From positions 372,001 to 436,000 of the forward strand of contig NZ_CP053439.1 in the NCBI RefSeq assembly GCF_000769405.2: a stretch of 64,000 bases of DNA, read 5' to 3'. The notes below the pieces were generated by a model. That model saw only the letters and a list, made by a program, of their open reading frames with translations, ran no database searches and was not told the origin of the DNA. Both the position numbers and the translations under genes were made by a program. This DNA is from Rhizobium brockwellii (GTDB lineage: Bacteria > Pseudomonadota > Alphaproteobacteria > Rhizobiales > Rhizobiaceae). Shown here one piece after another: positions 37,253 to 46,033 of the stretch. Within the stretch, counting starts at the first letter, position 1, and each line of letters starts with the position of its first letter.

Positions 37253-38749
37253 ATGCGTGAGATCGGTCATTTCATCGGCGGCAAACATGTTGCCGGCACC
37301 AGCGGCCGCGTGAGCAATGTCTACAATCCGGCGACGGGTGAAGTGCAGGCGACGGTCGCACTCGCAAGCGTCGAGGAACTGCGCGCCGCCGTCGAAAACG
37401 CCAAGGCTGCGCAGCCGAAATGGGCTGCCACCAATCCGCAGCGCCGCGCCCGCGTCTTCTTCAAGTTCGTCGAACTCTTGAACAAGCACATGGACGAGCT
37501 TGCCGAAATCCTCTCCAAGGAGCACGGCAAGACGATCGAGGATGCCAAGGGCGACGTCATTCGCGGCCTCGAAGTCTGCGAATTCGTCTGCGGCATTCCC
37601 CATCTCGCCAAGGGCGAGTTCACCGAAGGCGCCGGGCCTGCGATCGACATGTATTCGATCCGCCAGCCGGTCGGCATCGGCGCCGGCATTACCCCCTTCA
37701 ATTTTCCGGGCATGATCCCGATGTGGATGTTTGCGCCGGCGATCGCCTGCGGCAACGCCTTTATCCTCAAGCCCTCCGAGCGTGATCCCTCTCTCCCGAT
37801 CCGCCTTGCCGAACTGATGATCGAGGCCGGTCTGCCCGCCGGCATCCTCAACGTCGTCAATGGCGATAAGGGTGCCGTCGACGCGATCCTGACCGATCCC
37901 GATATCGGCGCCGTCTCCTTCGTCGGCTCGACGCCGATCGCCCGCTACGTCTATGGCACCGCGGCGATGAACGGCAAGCGCGCCCAGTGCTTCGGCGGCG
38001 CCAAGAACCACATGATCATCATGCCGGATGCAGACCTGGATCAGGCCGTCAACGCGCTGATGGGTGCAGGCTACGGTTCGGCCGGCGAGCGCTGCATGGC
38101 AATCTCGGTTGCCGTTCCGGTCGGCGAAGAGACCGCCAACCGCCTCGTTGAGAAGCTGGCGCCGAAGATCGAATCGCTGCGCATTGGCCCCTATACCGAC
38201 GACAAGGCCGACATGGGCCCACTCGTCACCAAGGAAGCCTATACCCGTGTTCGCGGGCTGATCGACCGCGGCATCGAGGAAGGTGCGAAGCTCGTTGTCG
38301 ACGGGCGCGATTTCAAGCTCCAGGGTTATGAAGACGGCTATTTCGTCGGCGGTTGCCTGTTCGATAACGTCACGCCTGAGATGGATATCTACAAGACCGA
38401 GATCTTCGGACCTGTTCTCTCGGTCGTCCGTGCCCAGAACTACGAAGAGGCGCTGTCGCTGCCGATGAAGCACGAATATGGCAACGGCGTCGCCATCTTC
38501 ACGCGTGACGGCGATGCCGCCCGCGATTTCGCCTCGCGCATCAATATCGGCATGATCGGCATCAACGTCCCGATCCCGGTTCCGCTCGCCTACCACTCCT
38601 TCGGCGGCTGGAAGGCTTCGAGCTTCGGCGACCTCAACCAGCACGGCACGGATTCGATCAAGTTCTGGACGAAGACCAAGACCGTCACCGCCCGCTGGCC
38701 CTCGGGCATCAAGAGCGGCGCCGAATTCGTCATGCCGACGATGAAGTGA
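37253..38749 (+). CDS. mmsA: Methylmalonate-semialdehyde dehydrogenase (CoA-acylating)
   Basis: The enzyme oxidises methylmalonate or malonate semialdehyde to propionyl- or acetyl-CoA, serving valine and inositol breakdown. The 498-residue ALDH-fold product has GITPFNFPGMIPMWMFAPAI, FVGSTPIARYVYG, the catalytic cysteine C281 in GSAGERCMA, and KTEIFGPVLSVVRA. The CoA-dependent subgroup is marked by AKNHMIIMPDAD and by the C-terminal GDLNQHGTDSIKFWTKTKT. AGGAGG-like AGGAGGAATACCC precedes the ATG. A terminator follows at 38779. Confidence 0.96.
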   Translation: MREIGHFIGGKHVAGTSGRVSNVYNPATGEVQATVALASVEELRAAVENAKAAQPKWAATNPQRRARVFFKFVELLNKHMDELAEILSKEHGKTIEDAKGDVIRGLEVCEFVCGIPHLAKGEFTEGAGPAIDMYSIRQPVGIGAGITPFNFPGMIPMWMFAPAIACGNAFILKPSERDPSLPIRLAELMIEAGLPAGILNVVNGDKGAVDAILTDPDIGAVSFVGSTPIARYVYGTAAMNGKRAQCFGGAKNHMIIMPDADLDQAVNALMGAGYGSAGERCMAISVAVPVGEETANRLVEKLAPKIESLRIGPYTDDKADMGPLVTKEAYTRVRGLIDRGIEEGAKLVVDGRDFKLQGYEDGYFVGGCLFDNVTPEMDIYKTEIFGPVLSVVRAQNYEEALSLPMKHEYGNGVAIFTRDGDAARDFASRINIGMIGINVPIPVPLAYHSFGGWKASSFGDLNQHGTDSIKFWTKTKTVTARWPSGIKSGAEFVMPTMK

Positions 38750-39091
38750 TCGTCACGACATTCCAATCTGAATTGTGTATTCGGGGGCCTTTTGGCTCCC
38801 GAATTTTTCCTCGTCATGTTGATTGCCGGCAATGTCGGTCGGCGTCGAGGATGTCCTGAGGCAAGGGCGCGGTCTGCTCGCCATCTCCTATTTCCCCAGC
38901 GCCGAGGTCAAACTGATGCGCAAGGCACGCCCGAGTGCAAGCAGGCAATCCTCGATGACGTCGGGATCCTGGAGCAGGATTGACGTCGCGGCAAAAGGCC
39001 TCATAAGCTGAATGCGAATTTCATATTTTGGAATTGTTCAAAACTAGCAAACCGCCTATATAGGTCTGAACAGACGAGTCAGGAGAATGGC
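38750..39091. other. 342-base gap between mmsA and rirA
   Basis: The gap starts with the mmsA terminator (38779-38809). The middle part (38810-39005) has no gene with a ribosome site; a 38-codon minus-strand frame (38888-39004) reads smoothly but is unsupported and may be a remnant. The right part (39011-39091) is AT-rich with TATATAGG at about 39056 and is the likely rirA promoter, ending in a GTCAGGAG ribosome site. Confidence 0.55.
38779..38809 (+). terminator. Terminator of mmsA
   Basis: ATTCGGGGGCC tttt GGCTCCCGAAT (11-base stem with one G-U pair) is followed by TTTT. Confidence 0.9.
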
Positions 39092-39574
39092 ATGCGGTTG
39101 ACGAAGCAGACGAACTATGCGGTTCGCATGTTGATGTATTGTGCTGCCAACGACGGGCACCTGAGCCGGATTCCGGAAATCGCCAGGGCCTATGGCGTTT
39201 CCGAGCTTTTTCTTTTCAAGATCCTTCAGCCGCTCAACAAGGCGGGTCTGGTCGAAACGGTGCGCGGTCGCAATGGTGGCGTGCGGTTGGGCAAGCCGGC
39301 CGCCGACATTAGTCTTTTCGACGTCGTTCGGGTGACGGAAGACAGCTTCGCCATGGCCGAATGCTTCGAGGATGACGGTGAGGTCGAATGCCCGCTGGTC
39401 GATAGCTGCGGTTTGAATTCGGCTCTGCGCAAGGCGCTCAACGCCTTCTTCGCGGTGCTGTCGGAATATTCCATCGAGGACCTCGTCAAGGCGCGTCCAC
39501 AGATCAATTTCCTTCTCGGAATCACCGGCGAGCCGGCATATCGCAAACCCGCGATCGTTGCCCCCGCCGCCTGA
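39092..39574 (+). CDS. rirA: Rrf2-family iron-responsive regulator RirA
   Basis: RirA is the main iron-responsive repressor of rhizobia and uses an iron-sulfur cluster. The 160-residue product begins MRLTKQTNYAVRMLMYCAAN and has the winged helix with LFLFKILQPLNKAGLVETVRG. Three cluster cysteines are at positions 91, 100 and 106 in AECFEDDGEVECPLVDSC. The sequence agrees closely with RirA as I know it from R. leguminosarum. It lies upstream of dppABCDF on the same strand but is separated from it by a strong terminator and 280 bases of AT-rich DNA. GTCAGGAG precedes the ATG. Confidence 0.95.
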   Translation: MRLTKQTNYAVRMLMYCAANDGHLSRIPEIARAYGVSELFLFKILQPLNKAGLVETVRGRNGGVRLGKPAADISLFDVVRVTEDSFAMAECFEDDGEVECPLVDSCGLNSALRKALNAFFAVLSEYSIEDLVKARPQINFLLGITGEPAYRKPAIVAPAA

Positions 39575-39598
39575 ATTAAAGATCAGAATTTGCTTCTG

Positions 39599-39636
39599 AA
39601 CCGCGGTTGCCCTGGCAGCCGCGGTTTTTGTTTTTT
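39599..39636 (+). terminator. Terminator of rirA
   Basis: AACCGCGG ... CCGCGGTT (8-base stem with an inner GCC/GGC pairing) runs into TTTTGTTTTTT, 25 bases after the rirA stop. Confidence 0.9.
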
Positions 39637-39913
39637 GCAGCGTCTGGTTGGTCTCCGGCATACGGGGAAATGCCGTCGGCATGTCGCGATGGGCGCTCTT
39701 TTATACCAAATGCGACAAAATTTCGGTCATTTTTGTGCGAAAATTTCCGAATGAGGCTGATTTTTGACGGAAAATTTCTAAAATTGTCTAGGTGGAAAAA
39801 TTTTCTGCGTAGCCCGTTGCTTTCAGTAAATAAATATCGTTCCATCGAGCGTCGACCGAGATGCCAATCTATGGTCTCCAAACATCAAAAAAGAACAACC
39901 GGGAAACAATATT
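39637..39913 (+). promoter_or_regulatory. AT-rich dpp promoter region with four AAAATTTC boxes
   Basis: This gap lies between the rirA terminator and dppA. It contains four related near-palindromes: CAAAATTTC (39716-39724), GAAAATTTC (39739-39747), GAAAATTTC (39770-39778) and GAAAAATTTTC (39795-39805). They are spaced 23, 31 and 25 bases apart. The repetition suggests cooperative binding of a regulator. The last 40 bases hold a CCGGGAAACAAT stretch before the dppA ATG. Confidence 0.5.
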
Positions 39914-41509
39914 ATGAAAAAGATCTCTGTCCTGCTGGCAGCGACGGCCCTGATTTCCGTCATGGCGACGTCGGCCTGGTCCAAGACCCTTGTTTATTGC
40001 TCCGAGGGCTCGCCGGAAGGCTTCGACCCGAGCCTCTATACGGCAGGCACGACCTTCGACGCGTCGTCGCGCACAGTCTATAGCCGCCTCGTCGAATTCA
40101 AGCATGGCGGAACCGAGATCGAGCCGGGCCTGGCTGACAGCTGGAGCGTTTCAGCCGACGGCACGGAATACACCTTCAAGCTTCATCCTGGCGTCAAGTA
40201 CCAGACCACCGACTTCTTCACGCCGACGCGCGATTTCAACGCCGACGACGTTGTGTTCTCCTTCGAGCGCCAGCTGAAATCCGACAATCCGTGGAACAAA
40301 TATGTCGAGGGCGGTTCTTACGAATACGCTGCCGGCATGGGCTTTCCCGAGCTGATCAAGTCGGTCGAGAAGGTCGATGACCTCACGGTCAAGTTCACGC
40401 TCAACCATCCCGAAGCGCCGTTCCTCGCCGACCTTGCCATGGACTTCGCGTCGATCGTCTCGAAGGAATATGCCGACAAGCTCGCCGCCGACGGCAAGAT
40501 GGCGCAGCTCAACCAGCAGCCGCTCGGCACTGGCCCGTTCACCTTCGTCGCCTACCAGCCGGATGCCGTCATCCGCTACAAGGCGAACGAAACCTATTTC
40601 AAGGGCAAGGAAAAGATCGACGATCTGGTTTTCGCCATCACCTCTGACGCTGCCGTGCGCGCCCAGAAGCTGAAGGCCGGCGAATGCCAGCTGATCCCCT
40701 ATCCGAATGCCGCCGATGTGCCGGAACTGAAGAAGGATGAAAATCTGACCGTTCTGGAACAGGCCGGCCTCAATGTCGGCTTCCTCGCCTACAACACCCA
40801 GATGGCCCCGTTCGACAAGCCGGAAGTTCGCCGCGCCCTGAACATGGCGATCAACAAGCAGGCGATCATCGACGCCGTCTTCCAGGGTGCCGCGGCCGTT
40901 GCCAAGAACCCGATCCCGCCGACGATGTGGTCCTATAACGACGCCGTTCAGGACGACAAGTATGATCCGGACGCTGCCAAGAAGGCTCTTGCCGATGCTG
41001 GCGTCAAGGATCTCAGCATGAAGATCTGGGCAATGCCGGTGTCGCGTCCCTACATGCTGAACGCGCGCCGCGCCGCCGAACTGATGCAGGCGGATTTCGC
41101 CAAGATCGGTGTCAAGGTCGAAATCGTCACCCATGAATGGGCCGAATATCTGAAGCTCTCCTCCGACGTGAAGCGCGACGGCGCCGTCATCCTCGGCTGG
41201 ACCGGCGACAACGGCGACCCGGACAACTTCATGGATACGCTGCTTGGCTGCGATGCCGTCGGCGGCAACAACCGTGCTCAGTGGTGCAACAAGGAATATG
41301 ACGACCTGATGACCAAGGCCAAGCTGACGGCCGATGTCGGCGAGCGCACCAAGGCCTATGAGCAGGCGCAGCTGATCTTCAAGAAGGAAGCTCCCTGGGC
41401 AACCATCGACCATTCACTCGTCTTCGTTCCGATGAGCAAGAAGGTCTCGGGCTTCCAGATGGACCCGCTCGGCATTCACCGTTTCGACGGCGTCGACGTA
41501 TCCGAATAA
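39914..41509 (+). CDS. dppA: Dipeptide ABC transporter substrate-binding protein
   Basis: The 531-residue product has a signal peptide (MKKISVLLAATALISVMATSAWS). The family 5 mature protein follows: YCSEGSPEGFDPSLYTAGTTFDASS, EPGLADSWSVSADGTEYTFKL, GTGPFTFVAYQPDAVIRYKAN and RRALNMAINKQAIIDAVFQGAA. It binds dipeptides in the periplasm; rhizobial DppA also takes up 5-aminolevulinate. It heads dppABCDF, and a perfect 12-base hairpin follows its stop, which should protect the dppA message. Confidence 0.95.
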   Translation: MKKISVLLAATALISVMATSAWSKTLVYCSEGSPEGFDPSLYTAGTTFDASSRTVYSRLVEFKHGGTEIEPGLADSWSVSADGTEYTFKLHPGVKYQTTDFFTPTRDFNADDVVFSFERQLKSDNPWNKYVEGGSYEYAAGMGFPELIKSVEKVDDLTVKFTLNHPEAPFLADLAMDFASIVSKEYADKLAADGKMAQLNQQPLGTGPFTFVAYQPDAVIRYKANETYFKGKEKIDDLVFAITSDAAVRAQKLKAGECQLIPYPNAADVPELKKDENLTVLEQAGLNVGFLAYNTQMAPFDKPEVRRALNMAINKQAIIDAVFQGAAAVAKNPIPPTMWSYNDAVQDDKYDPDAAKKALADAGVKDLSMKIWAMPVSRPYMLNARRAAELMQADFAKIGVKVEIVTHEWAEYLKLSSDVKRDGAVILGWTGDNGDPDNFMDTLLGCDAVGGNNRAQWCNKEYDDLMTKAKLTADVGERTKAYEQAQLIFKKEAPWATIDHSLVFVPMSKKVSGFQMDPLGIHRFDGVDVSE

Positions 41510-41548
41510 CAAGAATAATGTAAGAATGCCCGGCAGAGCTGGGCGCAG

Positions 41549-41576
41549 CCGGCGGTCAGGGTCTCCTGACCGCCGG
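41549..41576 (+). repeat. Intercistronic hairpin between dppA and dppB
   Basis: CCGGCGGTCAGG gtct CCTGACCGCCGG is a perfect 12-base stem with a 4-base loop and no T-run. Such structures after binding-protein genes stabilise the upstream mRNA and raise the amount of binding protein relative to permease. Confidence 0.85.
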
Positions 41577-41595
41577 AAACTATTGGACATCTGCC

Positions 41596-42600
41596 ATGTT
41601 GCGTTTTTTTATCGGCCGCCTTGCGGTGCTGATCCCGACATTCCTCGGCGTTTCCCTCATTGCCTTCTCGTTCATCCGCATGCTTCCCGGCGATCCCGTC
41701 ATGCTCCTGTCGGGAGAACGCGTCATGGCGCCGGAGCGGCACGCCCAGATCATGCATGATCTCGGTTTCGACCGGCCGATGTATGTGCAGTATTTCGACT
41801 ATCTCGGAAAAATCCTGCATGGCGATCTCGGCACCTCGATCGTCACCAAGCGGCCCGTTCTCGGCGAATTCCTGACGCTGTTTCCGGCAACGCTGGAGCT
41901 CTCGCTCTGTGCCATCATCCTCGCCGTCTGTCTTGGCGTGCCCGCCGGTATCTTTGCCGCCGTCAAGCGAGGCACGTGGTTCGACCAAAGCGTGATGGGT
42001 ATTGCTCTTATCGGATATTCCATGCCGATCTTCTGGTGGGGGCTGCTGCTGATCATCTTCTTCTCCGGCTATCTCGGCTGGACGCCCGTTTCCGGCCGCA
42101 TCTCGCTGATGTATTTCTTCAAGCCGGTCACCGGATTCATGCTGATCGACAGCCTGCTGTCGGGCCAGAAGGGCGCGTTTTCCTCGGCCGTCAGCTACCT
42201 CATTCTGCCGACGATCGTGCTGGCGACCATCCCGCTTGCCGTCATCGCCCGCCAGACGCGTTCGGCGATGCTCGAGGTTCTGGGTGAGGATTATGTCCGC
42301 ACGGCGCGCTCGAAAGGCCTGAAGCCGCTGCGCGTCGTCGGCGTGCATGCGCTGCGCAATGCGATGATCCCGGTCATCACCACCATCGGCCTGCAGATCG
42401 GCGTTCTTCTTGCCGGCGCCATCCTCACCGAGACGATCTTCTCCTGGCCGGGTATCGGCAAATGGATGGTCGATTCGGTCTTCAAGCGCGATTACGCCGT
42501 GGTCCAGGGCGGCCTTCTGCTGATCGCCGGCGTCATCATGCTGGTCAACCTGATTGTTGATGTTCTCTACGGCTTCATCAATCCGCGCATTCGTCATTAG
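41596..42600 (+). CDS. dppB: Dipeptide ABC transporter permease
   Basis: The 334-residue inner-membrane permease has the N-terminal helix with RLAVLIPTFLGVSLIAFSFIRMLPGDPV and the EAA loop GEDYVRTARSKGLKPLRVVGVHALRNA, typical of DppB. It has the second-helix group LELSLCAIILAVCLGVPAGIF. dppC starts 9 bases past its stop. Confidence 0.95.
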   Translation: MLRFFIGRLAVLIPTFLGVSLIAFSFIRMLPGDPVMLLSGERVMAPERHAQIMHDLGFDRPMYVQYFDYLGKILHGDLGTSIVTKRPVLGEFLTLFPATLELSLCAIILAVCLGVPAGIFAAVKRGTWFDQSVMGIALIGYSMPIFWWGLLLIIFFSGYLGWTPVSGRISLMYFFKPVTGFMLIDSLLSGQKGAFSSAVSYLILPTIVLATIPLAVIARQTRSAMLEVLGEDYVRTARSKGLKPLRVVGVHALRNAMIPVITTIGLQIGVLLAGAILTETIFSWPGIGKWMVDSVFKRDYAVVQGGLLLIAGVIMLVNLIVDVLYGFINPRIRH

Positions 42601-42609
42601 GAGCGGCCC

Positions 42610-43500
42610 ATGAGCACGGTCACCGTCAAAACCGGCCAGCCATCCGCTCTTGCGGAGTTCTGGCATTATTTTTCCCGCAACAAGGGCGCCGTCATCGGCC
42701 TGGTGGTTTTCACCATCGTCCTGGTCGTCGCAGTCCTGGCGCCGCTCTTTGCGCCACATGAGCCGAACGAGCAGAACCGCGCGGTACTGCTCGCCGTGCC
42801 GTTCTGGATGGAGGGCGGCAGCGCCTCCTTCCCGCTCGGAACAGATGCCGTCGGCCGCGATATCCTTTCGCGCCTGATCTATGGCGCGCGGTTTTCGCTG
42901 TTCATCGGCGTCGTCGTCGTCACGCTTTCGGTCATTTCAGGCGTCCTGATCGGACTCGTTGCCGGATTTTTCCGCGGCAAGGTCGATACGGCAATCATGC
43001 GCCTGATGGATATCATCCTGGCCTTCCCGTCGCTGTTGCTCGCCCTCGTTCTGGTGGCCGTGCTTGGGCCAGGGCTCACCAATGCGATGATCGCGATTTC
43101 GCTGGTCAATCAGCCGCATTTCGTGCGGCTGACGCGCGCCTCGGTCATTTCTGAGCGTGAGAAGGAATATGTCATCGCCTCGCGTGTCGCCGGTGCCGGC
43201 ACCTTCCGGTTGATGTTCAAGACGATCCTGCCGAACTGTCTTGGGCCACTGATCGTTCAGGCGACGCTCGCCTTCTCGGCGGCGATTCTCGATGCCGCCG
43301 CCCTCGGCTTTCTCGGCATGGGCGCCCAGCCGCCGACACCCGAATGGGGGACGATGCTCGCTGAATCCCGTGAGTTCATCTCGCGCGCCTGGTGGGTGGT
43401 GACATTCCCGGGTCTTGCCATCCTCATCACCGTTCTCGCCATCAACCTGATGGGTGACGGCCTGCGCGATGCGCTCGATCCCAAACTGAAGAGGTCGTGA
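42610..43500 (+). CDS. dppC: Dipeptide ABC transporter permease
   Basis: The 296-residue permease has an N-terminal cytosolic stretch and then KGAVIGLVVFTIVLVVAVLAPLFAPHEP. The DppC signature FPLGTDAVGRDILSRLIYGARFSL and the EAA loop EREKEYVIASRVAGAGTFRLMFKTILPNC follow. AGGAG before the ATG fits. Its TGA shares one base with the dppD ATG (TGATG). Confidence 0.95.
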   Translation: MSTVTVKTGQPSALAEFWHYFSRNKGAVIGLVVFTIVLVVAVLAPLFAPHEPNEQNRAVLLAVPFWMEGGSASFPLGTDAVGRDILSRLIYGARFSLFIGVVVVTLSVISGVLIGLVAGFFRGKVDTAIMRLMDIILAFPSLLLALVLVAVLGPGLTNAMIAISLVNQPHFVRLTRASVISEREKEYVIASRVAGAGTFRLMFKTILPNCLGPLIVQATLAFSAAILDAAALGFLGMGAQPPTPEWGTMLAESREFISRAWWVVTFPGLAILITVLAINLMGDGLRDALDPKLKRS

Positions 43501-44516
43501 TGCCGCTCCTCGAGATTGAAAATCTGACGGTCGAATTCCAGACCTCTTCCGGTCTCTTCCGCGCCGTCGACGGTGTGTCGCTTGCCTGCGACAAGGGCGA
43601 GATCCTGTCGGTCGTCGGCGAATCCGGCTCGGGTAAATCCGTTGCCATGCTGGCCCTGATGGGGCTTCTGCCCTGGACGGCGAAGATCACCGCCGACCGC
43701 ATGCAGTTCGACGGCAAGGATCTGCGCGGCATCTCCGGCCGCCAGCGCCGCAGGATCGTCGGCAAGGATATGGCGATGATCTTCCAGGAGCCGATGTCGA
43801 GCCTCAATCCGTGCTTCACGGTCGGTTTCCAGCTCGGCGAGACCCTGCGCTTCCATATGGGCCTCAACCGCAAGGAGCGCCGCGAACGTTCAATCGAACT
43901 GCTGAACCTCGTCGGCATTCCGGCTCCGGAAGACCGCCTGTCTAACTTTCCGCATCAGATGTCCGGCGGCATGAGCCAGCGCGTCATGATCGCCATGGCG
44001 CTCGCCTGCAATCCGAAGCTCTTGATCGCCGACGAGCCGACAACGGCGCTTGACGTGACGATCCAGGCACAGATCCTCGATCTTCTCGTTCGCCTGCAGA
44101 AGGAGCAGGGCATGGCGCTGGTGCTGATCACCCACGACATGGGTGTCGTTGCCGAAACCGCCGAGCGCGTACAGGTACAATATGCCGGCCAGAAGGTTGA
44201 GGAACAGCCGGTGAGGGCGCTGTTCCGCGACCCGCATCATCCCTATACCGCTGCCCTGCTCGCAGCCCTGCCCGAACGCGCCAAGGTCGGCCAGCGTCTT
44301 CCCTCGATCGCCGGTGTCGTTCCCGGCCAGCATGGTCGCCCGACGGGCTGTCTGTTTGCGCCGCGCTGCGGCTTCGCCACGGTCGAGTGCGATCGCGGTG
44401 TCGTCCGTCAGGGGCCGGAGCTCGGACTGGCGCTCTGCAACTATCCTTTGAAGGACGGCAAGCCGCTCGGACATCCGGGCATCATGGCCGTTGAAACTGC
44501 AGGAGATCTTGTATGA
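43500..44516 (+). CDS. dppD: Dipeptide ABC transporter ATP-binding protein
   Basis: The 338-residue ATPase has Walker A GESGSGKS, signature [15 protein letters not shown], Walker [13 protein letters not shown], and the oligopeptide-type C-terminus [20 protein letters not shown] with cysteines that may hold an iron-sulfur cluster. Start 43500 makes a TGATG overlap with dppC; a GTG one codon earlier is less likely. It overlaps dppF by 4 bases. Confidence 0.95.
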   Translation: MPLLEIENLTVEFQTSSGLFRAVDGVSLACDKGEILSVVGESGSGKSVAMLALMGLLPWTAKITADRMQFDGKDLRGISGRQRRRIVGKDMAMIFQEPMSSLNPCFTVGFQLGETLRFHMGLNRKERRERSIELLNLVGIPAPEDRLSNFPHQMSGGMSQRVMIAMALACNPKLLIADEPTTALDVTIQAQILDLLVRLQKEQGMALVLITHDMGVVAETAERVQVQYAGQKVEEQPVRALFRDPHHPYTAALLAALPERAKVGQRLPSIAGVVPGQHGRPTGCLFAPRCGFATVECDRGVVRQGPELGLALCNYPLKDGKPLGHPGIMAVETAGDLV

Positions 44517-45466
44517 CGGGCGCTGTTCTCGAGGGCAGGGATCTCGCCCGCTTCTACACCGTCAACCGCGGCCTCTTCAAAGCCGATGCCACCGTCAAGG
44601 CGCTGAACGGCGTCAGCTTCAGCCTGCATTCCGGCAAGACGCTCGCCGTCGTCGGCGAATCCGGCTGCGGCAAGTCGACGCTCGCCCGCCTGGTCACGAT
44701 GATCGAGAACCCGACATCGGGAGAATTGCTGATCGACGGCAAGCCCGCCCATGTCGGCGATCGCAGCCTGCGCAGCCAAGTGCAGATCGTCTTCCAGAAT
44801 CCTTATGGCTCGCTCAACCCGCGCCAAAAGGTCGGCTCGATCCTCGAAGAGCCGCTGAAGATCAACACCGATCTCGACGGCGCCGCCCGCCGCCGCAAGG
44901 CGGAGGAGATGATGGCCCGTGTCGGCCTGCGTCCGGAGCATTATGGCCGATATCCCCATATGTTCTCCGGCGGTCAGCGCCAGCGTATCGCCATTGCCCG
45001 CGCCCTGATGCTGCGGCCAAAGGTGCTGGTGCTCGACGAACCGGTCTCGGCGCTTGACCTGTCGATCCAGGCGCAGGTGCTGAACCTGTTGATGGACCTG
45101 CAGAAGGAGATGGGGCTTGCCTATCTCTTCATCTCGCACGGGCTCTCCGTCGTCCATCATATCGCCGACGAGGTGATGGTGATGTATCTCGGCCGTCCTG
45201 TGGAAACCGGTCCCGCCGCCGAGGTCTTCGCTAGGCCGCGCCATCCCTACACGGCAGCCTTGCTATCGGCGACACCGATTGCCGATCCCGACCGTGCGAA
45301 GAACCGCATCCGCCTGCAGGGTGAATTGCCTTCGCCGCTGAAGCCGCCGACGGGCTGCCACTTCAATCCGCGCTGCTGGAAGGCGCAGGACCATTGCCGC
45401 CAGGTTTCTCCCGAATTAACTGGGGAAGGCACACATCAATATGCCTGTCACTTCCCGCTCGATTGA
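44513..45466 (+). CDS. dppF: Dipeptide ABC transporter ATP-binding protein
   Basis: The 317-residue ATPase has Walker A GESGCGKST, signature FSGGQRQRIAIARAL, Walker B VLVLDEPVSALD, and the oligopeptide C-terminal LKPPTGCHFNPRCWKAQDHC. It forms the dimer with DppD. An inverted repeat covers its stop, and the gluconokinase gene begins 27 bases on. Confidence 0.95.
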   Translation: MTGAVLEGRDLARFYTVNRGLFKADATVKALNGVSFSLHSGKTLAVVGESGCGKSTLARLVTMIENPTSGELLIDGKPAHVGDRSLRSQVQIVFQNPYGSLNPRQKVGSILEEPLKINTDLDGAARRRKAEEMMARVGLRPEHYGRYPHMFSGGQRQRIAIARALMLRPKVLVLDEPVSALDLSIQAQVLNLLMDLQKEMGLAYLFISHGLSVVHHIADEVMVMYLGRPVETGPAAEVFARPRHPYTAALLSATPIADPDRAKNRIRLQGELPSPLKPPTGCHFNPRCWKAQDHCRQVSPELTGEGTHQYACHFPLD

Positions 45467-45474
45467 GCGGGAAG
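45451..45474 (+). repeat. Perfect inverted repeat over the dppF stop
   Basis: CTTCCCGCTC gatt GAGCGGGAAG has a 10-base stem and a tetraloop and includes the TGA of dppF at 45464-45466. No T-run follows, so it is a transcript-stability or processing hairpin between dppF and the kinase gene rather than a clear terminator. Confidence 0.8.
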
Positions 45475-45493
45475 ATAAGCCCGAGGAGCAAAC

Positions 45494-46033
45494 ATGCCGG
45501 ATGAGCAGATGAACAAACCCCATGCGATCATCGTCATGGGAGTCAGCGGCTGCGGCAAATCCTCCGTCGGCGAGAAACTTGCCGAAGCCCTGCACCTGGC
45601 CTTCGTCGAAGGCGATGCGCTTCATCCGGCCGCCAATGTCGAGAAGATGTCGAAGGGCGTTCCGCTGACCGATGAAGACCGGATGCCGTGGCTCGACCGC
45701 ATCGGCGAAGACATCAAGGCCTCGTTGGAGAAGAGCAAGGGCATCATCGTCTCCTGCTCGGCGCTGAAGCGCCTCTATCGCGACAGGCTCAGGGCTGCTG
45801 CCGGCGGCAATCTGTTCTTCGTATATCTCGAAGGTTCCAGGGCGCTGCTGATGAAAAGGATGGGTGAGCGCAAGGGACATTTCATGCCGGTCTCGCTGCT
45901 CGACAGCCAGCTGGCGACGCTTGAGGTGCCTACAGGCGAGCCGGGCGTCGTCACCGTCGATATCGACGACACGGTGGACGGCATCGCCGCAACCGCTCTC
46001 AAAGGCCTCGCCCCTCTGGGCATCACGGGTTGA
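45494..46033 (+). CDS. gntK: Gluconokinase
   Basis: GntK phosphorylates D-gluconate to 6-phosphogluconate. The 179-residue P-loop protein has Walker A GVSGCGKSSVGEKLA, then the GntK-specific FVEGDALHPAANVEKMSKGVPLTDEDRMPWL, CSALKRLYRDRLR, and GHFMPVSLLDSQLATLE. GAGGAG 6 bases before ATG 45494 gives the start. No gluconate transporter or dehydrogenase is adjacent, so its place at the end of dpp is odd. Its last 11 bases overlap the convergent oxidase gene. Confidence 0.93.
   Translation: MPDEQMNKPHAIIVMGVSGCGKSSVGEKLAEALHLAFVEGDALHPAANVEKMSKGVPLTDEDRMPWLDRIGEDIKASLEKSKGIIVSCSALKRLYRDRLRAAAGGNLFFVYLEGSRALLMKRMGERKGHFMPVSLLDSQLATLEVPTGEPGVVTVDIDDTVDGIAATALKGLAPLGITG

Noticed and set aside
37166..38644. 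A 492-codon frame antisense to mmsA, and 427- and 420-codon frames antisense to dppB and dppA
   Set aside because: Each lies wholly opposite a gene with strong catalytic or transport motifs and has no ribosome site.
38888..39004. A 38-codon minus-strand frame (MRPFAATSILLQDPD...) between mmsA and rirA
   Set aside because: It reads smoothly but has no ribosome site and no recognisable family; at most a remnant.
39607..40083. A 158-codon plus-strand frame across the rirA terminator and into dppA
   Set aside because: It overlaps a clear terminator, an AT-rich promoter region and the dppA signal peptide in another frame.
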